Assembly (NCBI GenBank): GCA_965277595.1
Contig: CBDIDH010000002.1
Span: forward strand, 930,001 to 994,000
Direction: 5' to 3'
DNA from: CBDIDH01 sp965277595
GTDB taxonomy: Bacteria > Planctomycetota > Planctomycetia > Isosphaerales > Isosphaeraceae
Length of the DNA stretch: 64,000 bases
The notes beneath the pieces were generated by a model. That model was given only the letters and a program-made list of their open reading frames with translations, was not told the origin of the DNA and did no database searches. A program made the translations under genes and the position numbers. Below are positions 9,099 to 17,522 of the stretch, piece by piece; the stretch's first letter is position 1, and each line of letters begins with the position of its first letter.

Positions 9099-10709
9099 AG
9101 GCCCCGTCGCCCAGTCGGGCTGAGGTTCCGGCGGTTTGGCGAGGAACGGCCCGAGTGCCTCGCGAACGCGGGCCGGATCGGTCGGTCGCGATCTCGCGGG
9201 CAGGTTCAGGAGGTCGGCGGCATCGTACGCCTTGACCAGTTCCGGGGCATCGACCCGGCCGAAGGCCCCGCCGATCGACGCGCGGTCGATTTCGAGCGAA
9301 CGCGCAAAGGCCTCGGCCCGGTCGAGGTTCGCCAGAAAGCGGCGCTGCCAGTCGGCTCGGCTCCGCGAGAGTCGGCTTGATCGCGTCGCGATCCTCTCCG
9401 ACGTTCCCGCCGATCGGGCCGTGAAGTCGGCCGGGTCGTCGCGGCTGATCCACTGCGCATCGACTCTCGGCCGGTTCAAAAGGATCAGGCCGATGACCAG
9501 CGCGACGACCCCCAACGCTCCGGCTCTCGACACCGCCTCGGGCGCGGGCGCAAGGCCGCTGGAGGTTTTCGCCCGCGATCCCCATCCCGCGAGGACGAGG
9601 ACCAGGCCGACCTGCGGGATCGCGTCGTACCAGGGGACGACTCCGCGCAGGCTCGAATAGGGCAGATAACCCCGAACGGTCCACTCGACGAGGTAACTTC
9701 CGGCGACCAACCCCGCACCGGCGAGTTCGAGCGGCTCGAACCGCCGCCGATGGAGGGTGTCGCCCTTCCCGCGATGCGACGCGAGCCAGAGAACGATCAG
9801 GGCCGCCGTCAAGGCCGCCCCTTGCGCGGGGGTCGTCTCGGCCGAGAGGCCGAGATTTCCCATCACCAGGTTCTCGGCAATGGCCTGCCCCGTGTGCGAA
9901 AGGCCCATCCAGGGGTCAACCGCCTCGCGGGTCGTCCGTCCGTGAAAGCTGATCGTGCTGTCAATCTTGCGAGCCCCCAGGCCCAGATTGACGGCCACGG
10001 CAAGAAGGGTTGCCGCCAGGGGCACGACCGCCGCCTTGCGACATTTCGGCCGACCATCCGCCCAGAGATAGACCGCGCCGAGCGGGCCGGCAAGGTGGCC
10101 GATCGTCCAGAATCCTCCCGCCACCATCGCCGAGCCCGCCGCGAGCCAGAGCCGACTTTTGCCCCCTTCGCGTCGAAAACCCTGGCAAAACCAGAGCGTT
10201 CCGACAATGCCGAGCGCCGCCCAGAGCGTCTGTCCGGCCGAGTACCAGGTCGCCGGCCAGAGCATCAGCGAGCTTGTGCCGACCGCCGCCGCCGCGGCCC
10301 AGCCGATCCCTTCGCGCGACGTTTCGCGCGCCGCCAGTCGCCCCGTCAGAAGCATCAACGCGACAAGCACCCCGTATGCGACAACAGCAAGCACCCCCGG
10401 CATCGCCGCGATCCGCCCCGAGGCCGCCGAGACCGTCCACGTCAGCACGCGCCAGCTCGGGACCACATGCGTGTTGTGCGGCACAAAGAGGTTGCCGACG
10501 GTCCTCGGCAGGGTCCGCGAGGCGGCCAGATAGGCCCAATCGTCGCTATGCAGGCGATACACCCCGATCGGGTCGCGCGCCGACCGACCGGCCGGATCGA
10601 AGAAGAGCCAGCCCGGCGCAGCACAGACGAGGACGCCCAGGGCCAGGGTCGCGATTCGTCCGCAAGGCCGGGCCAGCCACTCGCCTATTCGAGCATTCCA
10701 GGCGTTCAT
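9066..10709 (-). CDS. polytopic membrane protein, possible GT-C-like glycosyltransferase (paralogue 1)
   Basis: A 547-residue protein with roughly ten hydrophobic segments, starting with one at about 18-36. The first external loop carries SDDWAYLAASRTL, an acidic pair after TM1 as in GT-C transferases, and a conserved NLFVPHNTHVVP stretch. The soluble C-terminal 120 residues are rich in Arg and Asp. It overlaps the upstream paralogue by ATGA and belongs to the recN transcript. It shares the pattern DD-hydrophobic-AAxR, NLF and GRP(K/R)CRKAA with the next protein, so the two are a tandem duplication. Function not established. Confidence 0.7.
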   Translation of the reverse strand: MNAWNARIGEWLARPCGRIATLALGVLVCAAPGWLFFDPAGRSARDPIGVYRLHSDDWAYLAASRTLPRTVGNLFVPHNTHVVPSWRVLTWTVSAASGRIAAMPGVLAVVAYGVLVALMLLTGRLAARETSREGIGWAAAAAVGTSSLMLWPATWYSAGQTLWAALGIVGTLWFCQGFRREGGKSRLWLAAGSAMVAGGFWTIGHLAGPLGAVYLWADGRPKCRKAAVVPLAATLLAVAVNLGLGARKIDSTISFHGRTTREAVDPWMGLSHTGQAIAENLVMGNLGLSAETTPAQGAALTAALIVLWLASHRGKGDTLHRRRFEPLELAGAGLVAGSYLVEWTVRGYLPYSSLRGVVPWYDAIPQVGLVLVLAGWGSRAKTSSGLAPAPEAVSRAGALGVVALVIGLILLNRPRVDAQWISRDDPADFTARSAGTSERIATRSSRLSRSRADWQRRFLANLDRAEAFARSLEIDRASIGGAFGRVDAPELVKAYDAADLLNLPARSRPTDPARVREALGPFLAKPPEPQPDWATGPSTRKLDQPPQ

Positions 10710-12328
10710 GGCGCCACCTCGGCCGGTGGCCAGGGCTCACCCGGCGGTAACCATTGTGGTCTCGGCTCGGGTTCGACATCCAGCGCGGGGCCGACGATCG
10801 CCCGAATCGCGCCTGGATCGGTCACGCGCCCGATCTCCGGCAGGTCGAGAAGCCGGAGCGCATCTTCACCCGAGAGCCCCGGCCCGGAAACGCTCCCGAA
10901 GGTCGTTCGCAAGGCCGTGATTCCCACCCCTTTGGACCGGCAAAGGGCTTCGACCCGGTCAAGCCGCTTGAAGAATTGAGACTGGCGCAGCGCCAGGTCA
11001 TCGGTCAGGATCTTCGTCCGCCACCATTGCAGGGTCGGGATCGGAAACAGGGTCGCCTCGTATGGCGAGAGAGGATAGACCCGCGCCCGAGCGAGCCGGC
11101 GGAATCGCGGCGTCTCGGCCACGCAGAGGACCGTGAGCATCGCCAGGAGAACGACCGCCTCGATTCGGGTCGGCGGCGTTAGCGTGATTGGCTCGGACGG
11201 GTCGCGCTCCTGGCCGTGACAGCCCGACCACCATCCAGCCGCGAAGAGGACTGCACCGATGACCGCGACGGCGGGTGTCGCCGAATTCCGCCAGAGGCCC
11301 ACGACCGCGAGCGTAACTCCGGCCGCTTCGAGCGGGTTGGGCCGACTCCCCGCGCGCGACCAGATCCAAACCGCGACGAGACCCAGAATCAGCACGCTTC
11401 CCTGAACGGTCGTGATCGGCACGTCCAGCCCGAGGTTCTGAAAAATGAGCACGCCGGGCAGGTCCACGACTTCCCCGCCAAGATCCCGGACCCTCCCGGT
11501 TTTGAATCCGAGAAACCCGCCCGACTGACCCACGAACGACGCAACCGCCGCAACACATAAAGGCAATCCGGCCGCCTTTCGGCAGCGAGGGCGGCCATCG
11601 GTCAGCAGATACGCCAGTCCGGCCGGTCCCGCCGCGAAGCCTCCCGGCCCGCTCAGAGGCGCCGCGAAGCTCGCCGCGAGAGCGACCGCTAGCCGCCAGG
11701 AGCCGCCGCGCGATCGCCAGTCCTGAAGCATGATCAGCATCGCCAGCGCCGCCAGACCTGCCCAGAGCGAACGGCTCAGGGCGAATCGTGCCGTCGTCGG
11801 TTCCAGAACGGATGACGCCCCGACACCGGCCATCGCCGCGAGCGCCAGGGCCAGGCGCTGGTCTTCCCTCGCCACGAAGTGACCCGTGAACGCGATCACC
11901 GCGAAAAGCGCGGCGTACGACGACATCGCAAGAATGGTTGCCAGACCTTCGAGGTTTCCCGAGACGCGGGTCAGGACCGCCGTGAAGGCCCGGAAGAGTG
12001 GCACCGCCTGACCGTCGGCCGGCGCGAAGAGGTTTTTCCCGAGCGCGGACGTTGAGCGTGAGGCGGCCGCGAAGGCGAGATCGTCGGGCCAGAGCCGGGC
12101 CGAGCCGAGCGGGTCGGCCACGGAGACAACCTGCGAGGCCAGACCCGACGGGGTTTCGTTCCAGCGAAACCCGCCCAGCGGATCGGCCGAGAGCCAGGCC
12201 GGGGCCGCCAGGATCGTCAGGCCCAGGGCAAAAACCACGAGCCAGCCGACCGGCCTTTCCTGCCCGACCGGCCTTGCCGCCGGAACCCTCGGCGGGGAAG
12301 GCTGGGGACGGCCGCGGCCCGACTTCAT
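10706..12328 (-). CDS. polytopic membrane protein, possible GT-C-like glycosyltransferase (paralogue 2)
   Basis: A 540-residue tandem paralogue of the downstream gene with the same layout: a basic, Pro-rich cytoplasmic start, TM1 at about 29-45, a loop with WPDDLAFAAASRST and KNLFAPADGQAVP, about ten further hydrophobic stretches, the shared GRPRCRKAAGLPL motif, and a charged C-terminal region ending in a similar RP(Q)WLPP tail. It starts inside the recN stop codon (ATGA), implying translational coupling. Nothing identifies a substrate. Confidence 0.7.
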   Translation of the reverse strand: MKSGRGRPQPSPPRVPAARPVGQERPVGWLVVFALGLTILAAPAWLSADPLGGFRWNETPSGLASQVVSVADPLGSARLWPDDLAFAAASRSTSALGKNLFAPADGQAVPLFRAFTAVLTRVSGNLEGLATILAMSSYAALFAVIAFTGHFVAREDQRLALALAAMAGVGASSVLEPTTARFALSRSLWAGLAALAMLIMLQDWRSRGGSWRLAVALAASFAAPLSGPGGFAAGPAGLAYLLTDGRPRCRKAAGLPLCVAAVASFVGQSGGFLGFKTGRVRDLGGEVVDLPGVLIFQNLGLDVPITTVQGSVLILGLVAVWIWSRAGSRPNPLEAAGVTLAVVGLWRNSATPAVAVIGAVLFAAGWWSGCHGQERDPSEPITLTPPTRIEAVVLLAMLTVLCVAETPRFRRLARARVYPLSPYEATLFPIPTLQWWRTKILTDDLALRQSQFFKRLDRVEALCRSKGVGITALRTTFGSVSGPGLSGEDALRLLDLPEIGRVTDPGAIRAIVGPALDVEPEPRPQWLPPGEPWPPAEVAP

Positions 12329-14022
12329 CGCATCGCCTGCGCTTCGAGGAGCATGGCCATCGCCTCGCGACGTGTTCCCTCGGCCGCGGAATCACCTCGC
12401 AGCATCGCGGCGAGTTCCTCGACCCGATCCTCCTCGCCCAGCGGGGTGATCGACGTCCGGGTCCGGCCCCGATCCACCTGCTTGCGGATTACCCACTGAG
12501 CCCTCGCAAAACTGGCCATCTGCGGCAGATGCGTCACGCAGATCACCTGATGATGCCTCGCCAGTTCCGCGAGCGTCTTGCCCAGCGCCGCGCCAAGCCG
12601 GCCGCCGACGCCCGTGTCAATCTCATCAAAAACCAGGGTCGGCACGCCGTCGGCCCCGGCGAGGACCGCCTTCGCCGCGAGCGTGACCCGCGACAATTCC
12701 CCCCCCGAGGCCACCTTGCGCAAGGGCCGAGGAGTTTCTCCCGGGTTGGCCGAGAAGACGAACTCGACCCGGTCGGCCCCCGATTCTGGTGGCGTGGCCG
12801 CCGTGGGATCGTCGCCGATCGGAACCGTTGTCACCGTGACATCCAGCCGCGCTCCGTCGAGCCCGAGCGGACCGAGCCGCGACTGGATCGCCCTGGCGAA
12901 GGCCTTCGCCGCCTTCTTTCGACCGGCCGAGAGCCGATCGGCCGCGACCTTCAGATTCGACCACGAATCGGCGAGCGGTTCCTCAAGACTGGCGAGGTCG
13001 GCCTCGTCGCGCTCGACCACGGCGAGCCGCTCGGAAACCTCGGCGAGCTTCGCGGCGAGGCCATCCGCCGGGCAGTGGAACCGCGAGGCGAGCCGTCGGT
13101 AAAGAGCTAGTCGCGTCTCGACCTCATCGAGCCGGTCGGGATCGTCGTCCCAGGTCCGCCCGAGGTTCCGCAGGCTGTAAGCGACCTCGCGGGCCTCGTC
13201 GGCGATCCGTTCGAGATCCGCCACGGCGTCGGCGAATTCGGGAACCGAGCCGGCCAAGGCGGTGAGCGACCGGGCGACCTTTTCAAGCATCCCCTGCGCC
13301 GAGCAGTCGGCCTCATAGAGCAGGGAGTATCCTTCCGCCGCGGCCGATCGGATCGCGCCGGCGTTCGCGAGGCGGTGGGCCTCCCGGGCGAGGTCGTCCG
13401 GCTCACCGACCTTCGGCCCGGCGGCGGCCAGTTCGTCGCGTTCGAATTCAAGCATCGCCCGCTCCCGGCCGCGGTCGTGTGCCTGGCGGATGAGATCGAG
13501 CCTGCGGCGGCGCAGGGTGTCGTGATCGGCGCGAATCCGGCGGTAGTCATCGACGAGCGGCCCAAGGCTGCCCCGGGCATCGAGGAGTTGCCGCTGACGA
13601 TCGGGATCGGCGAGCGCCCGCCCTTCACTCTGGCCGTGGATATCAACGAGCCGTTCGCCGATGGCCTGAAGCGTGGCGACGGTCACCGGCATTCCGTTCG
13701 CTTGCGCCGAGCCTCGCCCCTGCGCCGGGACGCGTCGCGTGAGGATCAACGAATCGTCGTCGAGCGAGCCGCCCAGAATCTCTTCAATCTCAGCCTTCAA
13801 GGCCGGGTCGACGACATCGAAAACGGCCGCGGCGCGGGCCTCGGCTTTCCCCGCGCGAACCATTTCTGACGACGCCTTGCCGCCGAGGACCAGGCCAATC
13901 GCCGTCAGCAGCAAGCTCTTTCCCGCCCCGGTCTCGCCCGTCCAGGCGCAATAACCGGATTGCAACTCGATATGAACATCTTCGATCAGGGCAAGGTTCT
14001 GCACGGAGAGTTCACGGAGCAC
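12325..14022 (-). CDS. recN: DNA repair protein RecN
   Basis: SMC-like ATPase that acts at double-strand breaks. The 565 residues show Walker A GETGAGKS at about 29-36, long coiled-coil arms through the centre, the signature KVASGGELSRV, and Walker B TLVFDEIDTGVGG near the C terminus with the H-loop CVTHLPQMAS. It starts with GTG, GGAGG lying about 10 nt upstream. It is the first gene of an overlapping three-gene set with the two membrane proteins, an unusual partnership for recN. Confidence 0.95.
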   Translation of the reverse strand: MLRELSVQNLALIEDVHIELQSGYCAWTGETGAGKSLLLTAIGLVLGGKASSEMVRAGKAEARAAAVFDVVDPALKAEIEEILGGSLDDDSLILTRRVPAQGRGSAQANGMPVTVATLQAIGERLVDIHGQSEGRALADPDRQRQLLDARGSLGPLVDDYRRIRADHDTLRRRRLDLIRQAHDRGRERAMLEFERDELAAAGPKVGEPDDLAREAHRLANAGAIRSAAAEGYSLLYEADCSAQGMLEKVARSLTALAGSVPEFADAVADLERIADEAREVAYSLRNLGRTWDDDPDRLDEVETRLALYRRLASRFHCPADGLAAKLAEVSERLAVVERDEADLASLEEPLADSWSNLKVAADRLSAGRKKAAKAFARAIQSRLGPLGLDGARLDVTVTTVPIGDDPTAATPPESGADRVEFVFSANPGETPRPLRKVASGGELSRVTLAAKAVLAGADGVPTLVFDEIDTGVGGRLGAALGKTLAELARHHQVICVTHLPQMASFARAQWVIRKQVDRGRTRTSITPLGEEDRVEELAAMLRGDSAAEGTRREAMAMLLEAQAMR

Positions 14023-14065
14023 GGCTCTCTCGCCTCCAGGCTTGAGAACTCAGGATCAATTAGGG

Positions 14066-14842
14066 TTAACGAAGCAGAGCATGTTCGGGATCGTCGGGGA
14101 TGTTGAGGTTCCGGCGGTGGAAGTCGAGAGCCTCCTTGAGCCGGGCGTCCCAGTAGTGCCAGGCGTGGGTGCCGGAATCTTCCACAAACTCATGTTCAAT
14201 CTTCAATTCTGTCAAAAGATCATGAAATTCACGATTCTGCACGATAAATGGGTCTTCCGCTCCGCAATCGAGCCGCAAGGCTGGAAGCGCTTTGGGCCTG
14301 GCGTTCCTGGCCAGATAAAACGGATCGTCAGGCCCGTCGGTCGGATTCGGACCGAAGATCCGGGGGAATTCCGGGCTGAGGACCTTCGATTCCTCAGGAT
14401 GTCTGCACAGCGCGGGAAGGCCCGACGAAGAATGCACACTTGCGAACATCTTGGGATATTTGAGTCCGAGCTTGATCGCTCCAAAGCCCCCCATCGAGAT
14501 GCCGCTGATGGCCCGTCCTTCGCGTTCGGCCTTGACCGGAAAGTTCTTGTCGACCATGCCGATCACCGCTTCAATCAGATCATTCTCATACGCCTCGCCT
14601 TCCACGGCGTTGGTGTACCAGTTACGACTGCCGTTGGGCATGACCGTCATCAACGGATAGCCGAGTGTGTATCGTTCAATACAGCTTCGCCGCATCCAGG
14701 TCGTGTGATCGTCGGAGAGTCCGTGCAGGAGGTAAAGGACCGACCAGGGCCGTTTTGCGTCGGGGGAATCGGGGAAGATGACGTTGAATTGCGATGCCTT
14801 GTCCAGGGAGTGACTGTAATAGTTGATGGTGGCGAAGGCCAT
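14066..14842 (-). CDS. esterase of the FrmB / EstA (esterase D) family
   Basis: Serine hydrolase of 258 residues with the alpha/beta-hydrolase triad in view: S116 in GISMGGFG, D197 in DCGAEDPF and H226 in GTHAWHYW. The oxyanion-side YLLHGLSDDHTTW and the region MPNGSRNWYTN are typical of S-formylglutathione hydrolase and tributyrin esterase relatives. No signal peptide is visible, so it is likely cytoplasmic. It acts on short acyl or acetyl esters in this family; no formaldehyde genes are nearby to argue for FrmB itself. Confidence 0.85.
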   Translation of the reverse strand: MAFATINYYSHSLDKASQFNVIFPDSPDAKRPWSVLYLLHGLSDDHTTWMRRSCIERYTLGYPLMTVMPNGSRNWYTNAVEGEAYENDLIEAVIGMVDKNFPVKAEREGRAISGISMGGFGAIKLGLKYPKMFASVHSSSGLPALCRHPEESKVLSPEFPRIFGPNPTDGPDDPFYLARNARPKALPALRLDCGAEDPFIVQNREFHDLLTELKIEHEFVEDSGTHAWHYWDARLKEALDFHRRNLNIPDDPEHALLR

Positions 14843-14851
14843 CGTTGGTCC

Positions 14852-16441
14852 TTACAAAGTCGGGTCGGCGGCCGGGCCGTTTGCGTGGATCGTCTCAGGT
14901 TCCAGGAGCGATTCGAGCGAACCCGGCCAGTCTGGCGAACGCCCGGCGAGGCGGATCACCTCAGCCCCGGCGGCGGCGAGTAGGGCAGGGGGGTCGGCCC
15001 TGGCGAGCAAGGCGCGAAGGTCGATCCGGCGCAAAATCGCCTTCGTAACCGGCCGTTTGGCACCGGGTAAGGCCAGGACGCGAACCAGGCCCAGCGATCC
15101 CGAAGAGTTGAGAAGTTGGGCCACGAGAGCCGCCTGCTCGGCCGATCGGCAGGCGAGAAAGTAGCCGGTGTCGTCAAGCATCACGGGTTGTTGATTCAAG
15201 TGAGGACCGACCGCATGAAAGATCGACTGCTTGTGCAAGCCAGAGACGGCGACCTTCCAGGCGGAGAAGCCGTAGCCGCCAACCCCAAACATCGCGAATT
15301 CAGGCCGATTTCGATAGACGGACGACTTCCGTCGGGCGAAGGTCTCGGCGTGTGACCGAAGATAGGCCCAGAGCCTCGGCGCCTCGTCGCGAAGGCGATC
15401 GGTGTCGTCGCCGAGATGGCGCTGCGTGACGATCACCCGACGGGTCGGGACGATCGGTCCCGGCCGTGAAAGGTCCGTTCCTTTCAGGAGCGGAAAGACG
15501 TGTTCCGGCTCGACGTCGACCACCTCGCCTCGCTTGTTTCGAATGCGCCCGGAGATCTCAAGGTCGGGACGCAATTCCATGACCTCGGCCGCGTCGTGTT
15601 TCAAACCTTGACGCCAGTCGAGTGGGCAGGAGCCGTCGGCCCAGGCGAACGAGGTGTAGGCGTCCAGGTCGGCGACAAACCGGTCACGGGCAAACCCCAT
15701 CGCGGCGACCGGTTCGAGGGCGTCAAACCCGTCGAAGACCGGAACGCGGTCGAGTGCTCCGACCGAGGCCGAACCGCCGAGCGTGACGCAGAGCAGGCAG
15801 GCTTCCACCGAGGCACCAAACCAGCGCCGGGCATCGATACGGACGACCGAGGCCCCGGTGATCGGCATGCCCGACCGCCCGGCGTGCTCCAGGACCTTCC
15901 GCGCGACCGAGGTTTTGCAGAGCAGGGCAATGGTTGGCCGTTCGTGCGCCAGGTCGTTGAGAAGCTTCAGCCAGATCGCCTCGGCGATGTCAAAGTTGGA
16001 CGCCCCGGTCAGGGCGTCGAGCCCGACCGCCTGCTTGACGTTGGTCCGTTCCGGCCTGTTGCCGCTGCCGAGCGTTCCGAGCGCCGAGTTCGTCACCCAG
16101 GGGGGGTTACCGACGACCAGAAGCGGCCCCTTGTCTGTCCAGCCGAGCGCTCCATTTGTCATGTCGACCTCGAAGACGCTCCCCTCGGTCAGGCCGACGC
16201 GAACCGAATGCGGAGCCCCCTTCGCAACGACCTTCGCGGCGGCGAGATGACCGGCCTGGACCTCGACGCCAAGGATCTCGCGCGGTGGCGGGTCAAGGGC
16301 CAGCAAGCCCGCGAGGAAATGCCCACGTCCACAGGTCGGCTCCAGCACCCGAGGCCAGTGCCTGCCTTCGCGGCCTAGCCGATCAAGGACCGCCGTGACC
16401 AGCCCCGGCGGCGTCTGGAAGTCTCCGAGGTCCGCGTTCAT
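14852..16441 (-). CDS. class I DNA methyltransferase, N6-adenine type (orphan)
   Basis: From ATG 16441 (529 residues) the protein opens with DFQTPPGLV, followed by SAM-binding motif I VLEPTCGRGHF at 33-43 and catalytic motif IV NPPW at 112-115, the gamma-type signature of N6-adenine methylation. The remaining 400 residues would include target recognition. Longer translation upstream would run through a repeat and looks non-coding. No restriction endonuclease or specificity subunit is adjacent, so it is either an orphan methylase or a single-chain system in which the nuclease is not recognisable. Confidence 0.78.
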   Translation of the reverse strand: MNADLGDFQTPPGLVTAVLDRLGREGRHWPRVLEPTCGRGHFLAGLLALDPPPREILGVEVQAGHLAAAKVVAKGAPHSVRVGLTEGSVFEVDMTNGALGWTDKGPLLVVGNPPWVTNSALGTLGSGNRPERTNVKQAVGLDALTGASNFDIAEAIWLKLLNDLAHERPTIALLCKTSVARKVLEHAGRSGMPITGASVVRIDARRWFGASVEACLLCVTLGGSASVGALDRVPVFDGFDALEPVAAMGFARDRFVADLDAYTSFAWADGSCPLDWRQGLKHDAAEVMELRPDLEISGRIRNKRGEVVDVEPEHVFPLLKGTDLSRPGPIVPTRRVIVTQRHLGDDTDRLRDEAPRLWAYLRSHAETFARRKSSVYRNRPEFAMFGVGGYGFSAWKVAVSGLHKQSIFHAVGPHLNQQPVMLDDTGYFLACRSAEQAALVAQLLNSSGSLGLVRVLALPGAKRPVTKAILRRIDLRALLARADPPALLAAAGAEVIRLAGRSPDWPGSLESLLEPETIHANGPAADPTL

Positions 16442-16528
16442 GGGCGGATTCTTGACCTTTGAGAAATAACGTAATTCAACGACCCACGGGCTCGGGCTTC
16501 TCGCGTTTTCAGGGCCTGGGGTGTTCTC

Positions 16529-16583
16529 AAGGACAGAGGACAGAGGACAGAGGACAGAAACTCCTGATTTGTCCTTTGTCCTT
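16529..16583. repeat. heptad-unit inverted repeat, copy 2 (GGACAGA type)
   Basis: Four perfect GGACAGA units (16531-16558) are followed by a short loop and a complementary GTCCTTTGTCCTT arm (16571-16583). It sits between two minus-strand genes, upstream of the methyltransferase. Confidence 0.8.
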
Positions 16584-16625
16584 CCGGCCTTGGGCCTTCT
16601 GGCCATCCCGCAAGGGCGCGACGCT

Positions 16626-16958
16626 TTACTTGATCTTCGCCCCGACAATGCAGTCCGGGTCGTCGGGAGTGAGCACGACGACCTTCTCGCCGGAGGTCGC
16701 GGCCAGGAGCATGCCGTTCGAGGACTCGCCGCGGATCACGGCGGGCTGAAGGTTGTTGACGACGACGATCCGCTTGCCGACAAGTTGCTCGGCCGTGTAG
16801 TGCTGTCGAATGCCCGCGACGATCTGCTTTTGTTCATCGCCGAGATCGATCTGAAGAAGCATTAGCTTGTCGGCGTTCGGGTGCGGCCTGGCCTCAAGCA
16901 CCTTGGCGACACGCAGTTCAACCTTGGCAAAATCGTCGTACGCGATCGGCTCGGCCAT
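16626..16958 (-). CDS. tRNA-binding domain protein (MetRS C-terminal / Trbp111-like)
   Basis: A free-standing OB-fold tRNA-binding protein of 110 residues. It shows FAKVELRVAKVLEARPHPNADKL (read here in two parts, FAKVELRV and HPNADKL), the VAGIRQHY stretch and NLQPAVIRGESSNGMLL, all typical of the C-terminal domain of methionyl-tRNA synthetase and of Trbp111. The start at Met 16958 was chosen because it opens directly on the domain. It may act in trans as a tRNA-capturing cofactor of a synthetase encoded elsewhere. Confidence 0.85.
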   Translation of the reverse strand: MAEPIAYDDFAKVELRVAKVLEARPHPNADKLMLLQIDLGDEQKQIVAGIRQHYTAEQLVGKRIVVVNNLQPAVIRGESSNGMLLAATSGEKVVVLTPDDPDCIVGAKIK

Positions 16959-17137
16959 CGACAATCCCCTCGTCAGCCATCCCGGCAAAAGATCAAGCCC
17001 AATGACGTCGGGCATGGTAGCCGTCGCGGCGCGGCCCTGTCAAGCGTCAATCTGGACTTGCGTTCAGATTCCCTCGACCCGTCCAAAAAGGGCATCGGGC
17101 CGCGCATTCAGGCTCATACACAACGTATTTTCGCTGG

Positions 17138-17473
17138 TTATCCTTCGAATTTCCGCTTTGATCCCAGCAGAAACCCCGCGAGGCCGCGAATGACAGCCCA
17201 GGCCATCACAAACGGGGTGCTCGGGTGTTTGAAGACCGTCGGGACGTTCCTCTCAAACACGAAATGGCCGAACCACATGAAGGCGTAGCCGGCGGCAAAA
17301 AGGCCGAGCGACCACCGCCAGAGCCCGAACGGCAACAGGATCACCGCGAGCGCGCAGAGCGGCCAGCCGACGCCGACGTGGAGGACATGGTTGACCGGGT
17401 TCCGGTGATCCTCTCGATACGACTCCACGAACCGGTCAAGCTTCGAGGGCGAGGGCGTCGTCGCGGGCGTCAT
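17138..17473 (-). CDS. DUF962 (Mpo1-like) membrane protein
   Basis: Small 111-residue protein with the DUF962 signature: YREDHRNPVNHVLHVGVGWP, two or three hydrophobic segments, then GHFVFERNVPTVFKHPS. The His-rich motifs match the family that includes yeast Mpo1, an iron-dependent dioxygenase of 2-hydroxy fatty acids; bacterial members are mostly uncharacterised. The start at 17473 is supported by AGGAAGGA about 8 nt upstream. Confidence 0.82.
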   Translation of the reverse strand: MTPATTPSPSKLDRFVESYREDHRNPVNHVLHVGVGWPLCALAVILLPFGLWRWSLGLFAAGYAFMWFGHFVFERNVPTVFKHPSTPFVMAWAVIRGLAGFLLGSKRKFEG

Positions 17474-17522
17474 CGAGAATATCCTTCCTGAGCAAAAATC
17501 GTTCGTCCAAAATCCCATGCGT

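Noticed and set aside
16442..16648. A longer N-terminus for the DNA methyltransferase.
   Set aside because: It would be translated through a GGACAGA repeat and holds no family similarity.
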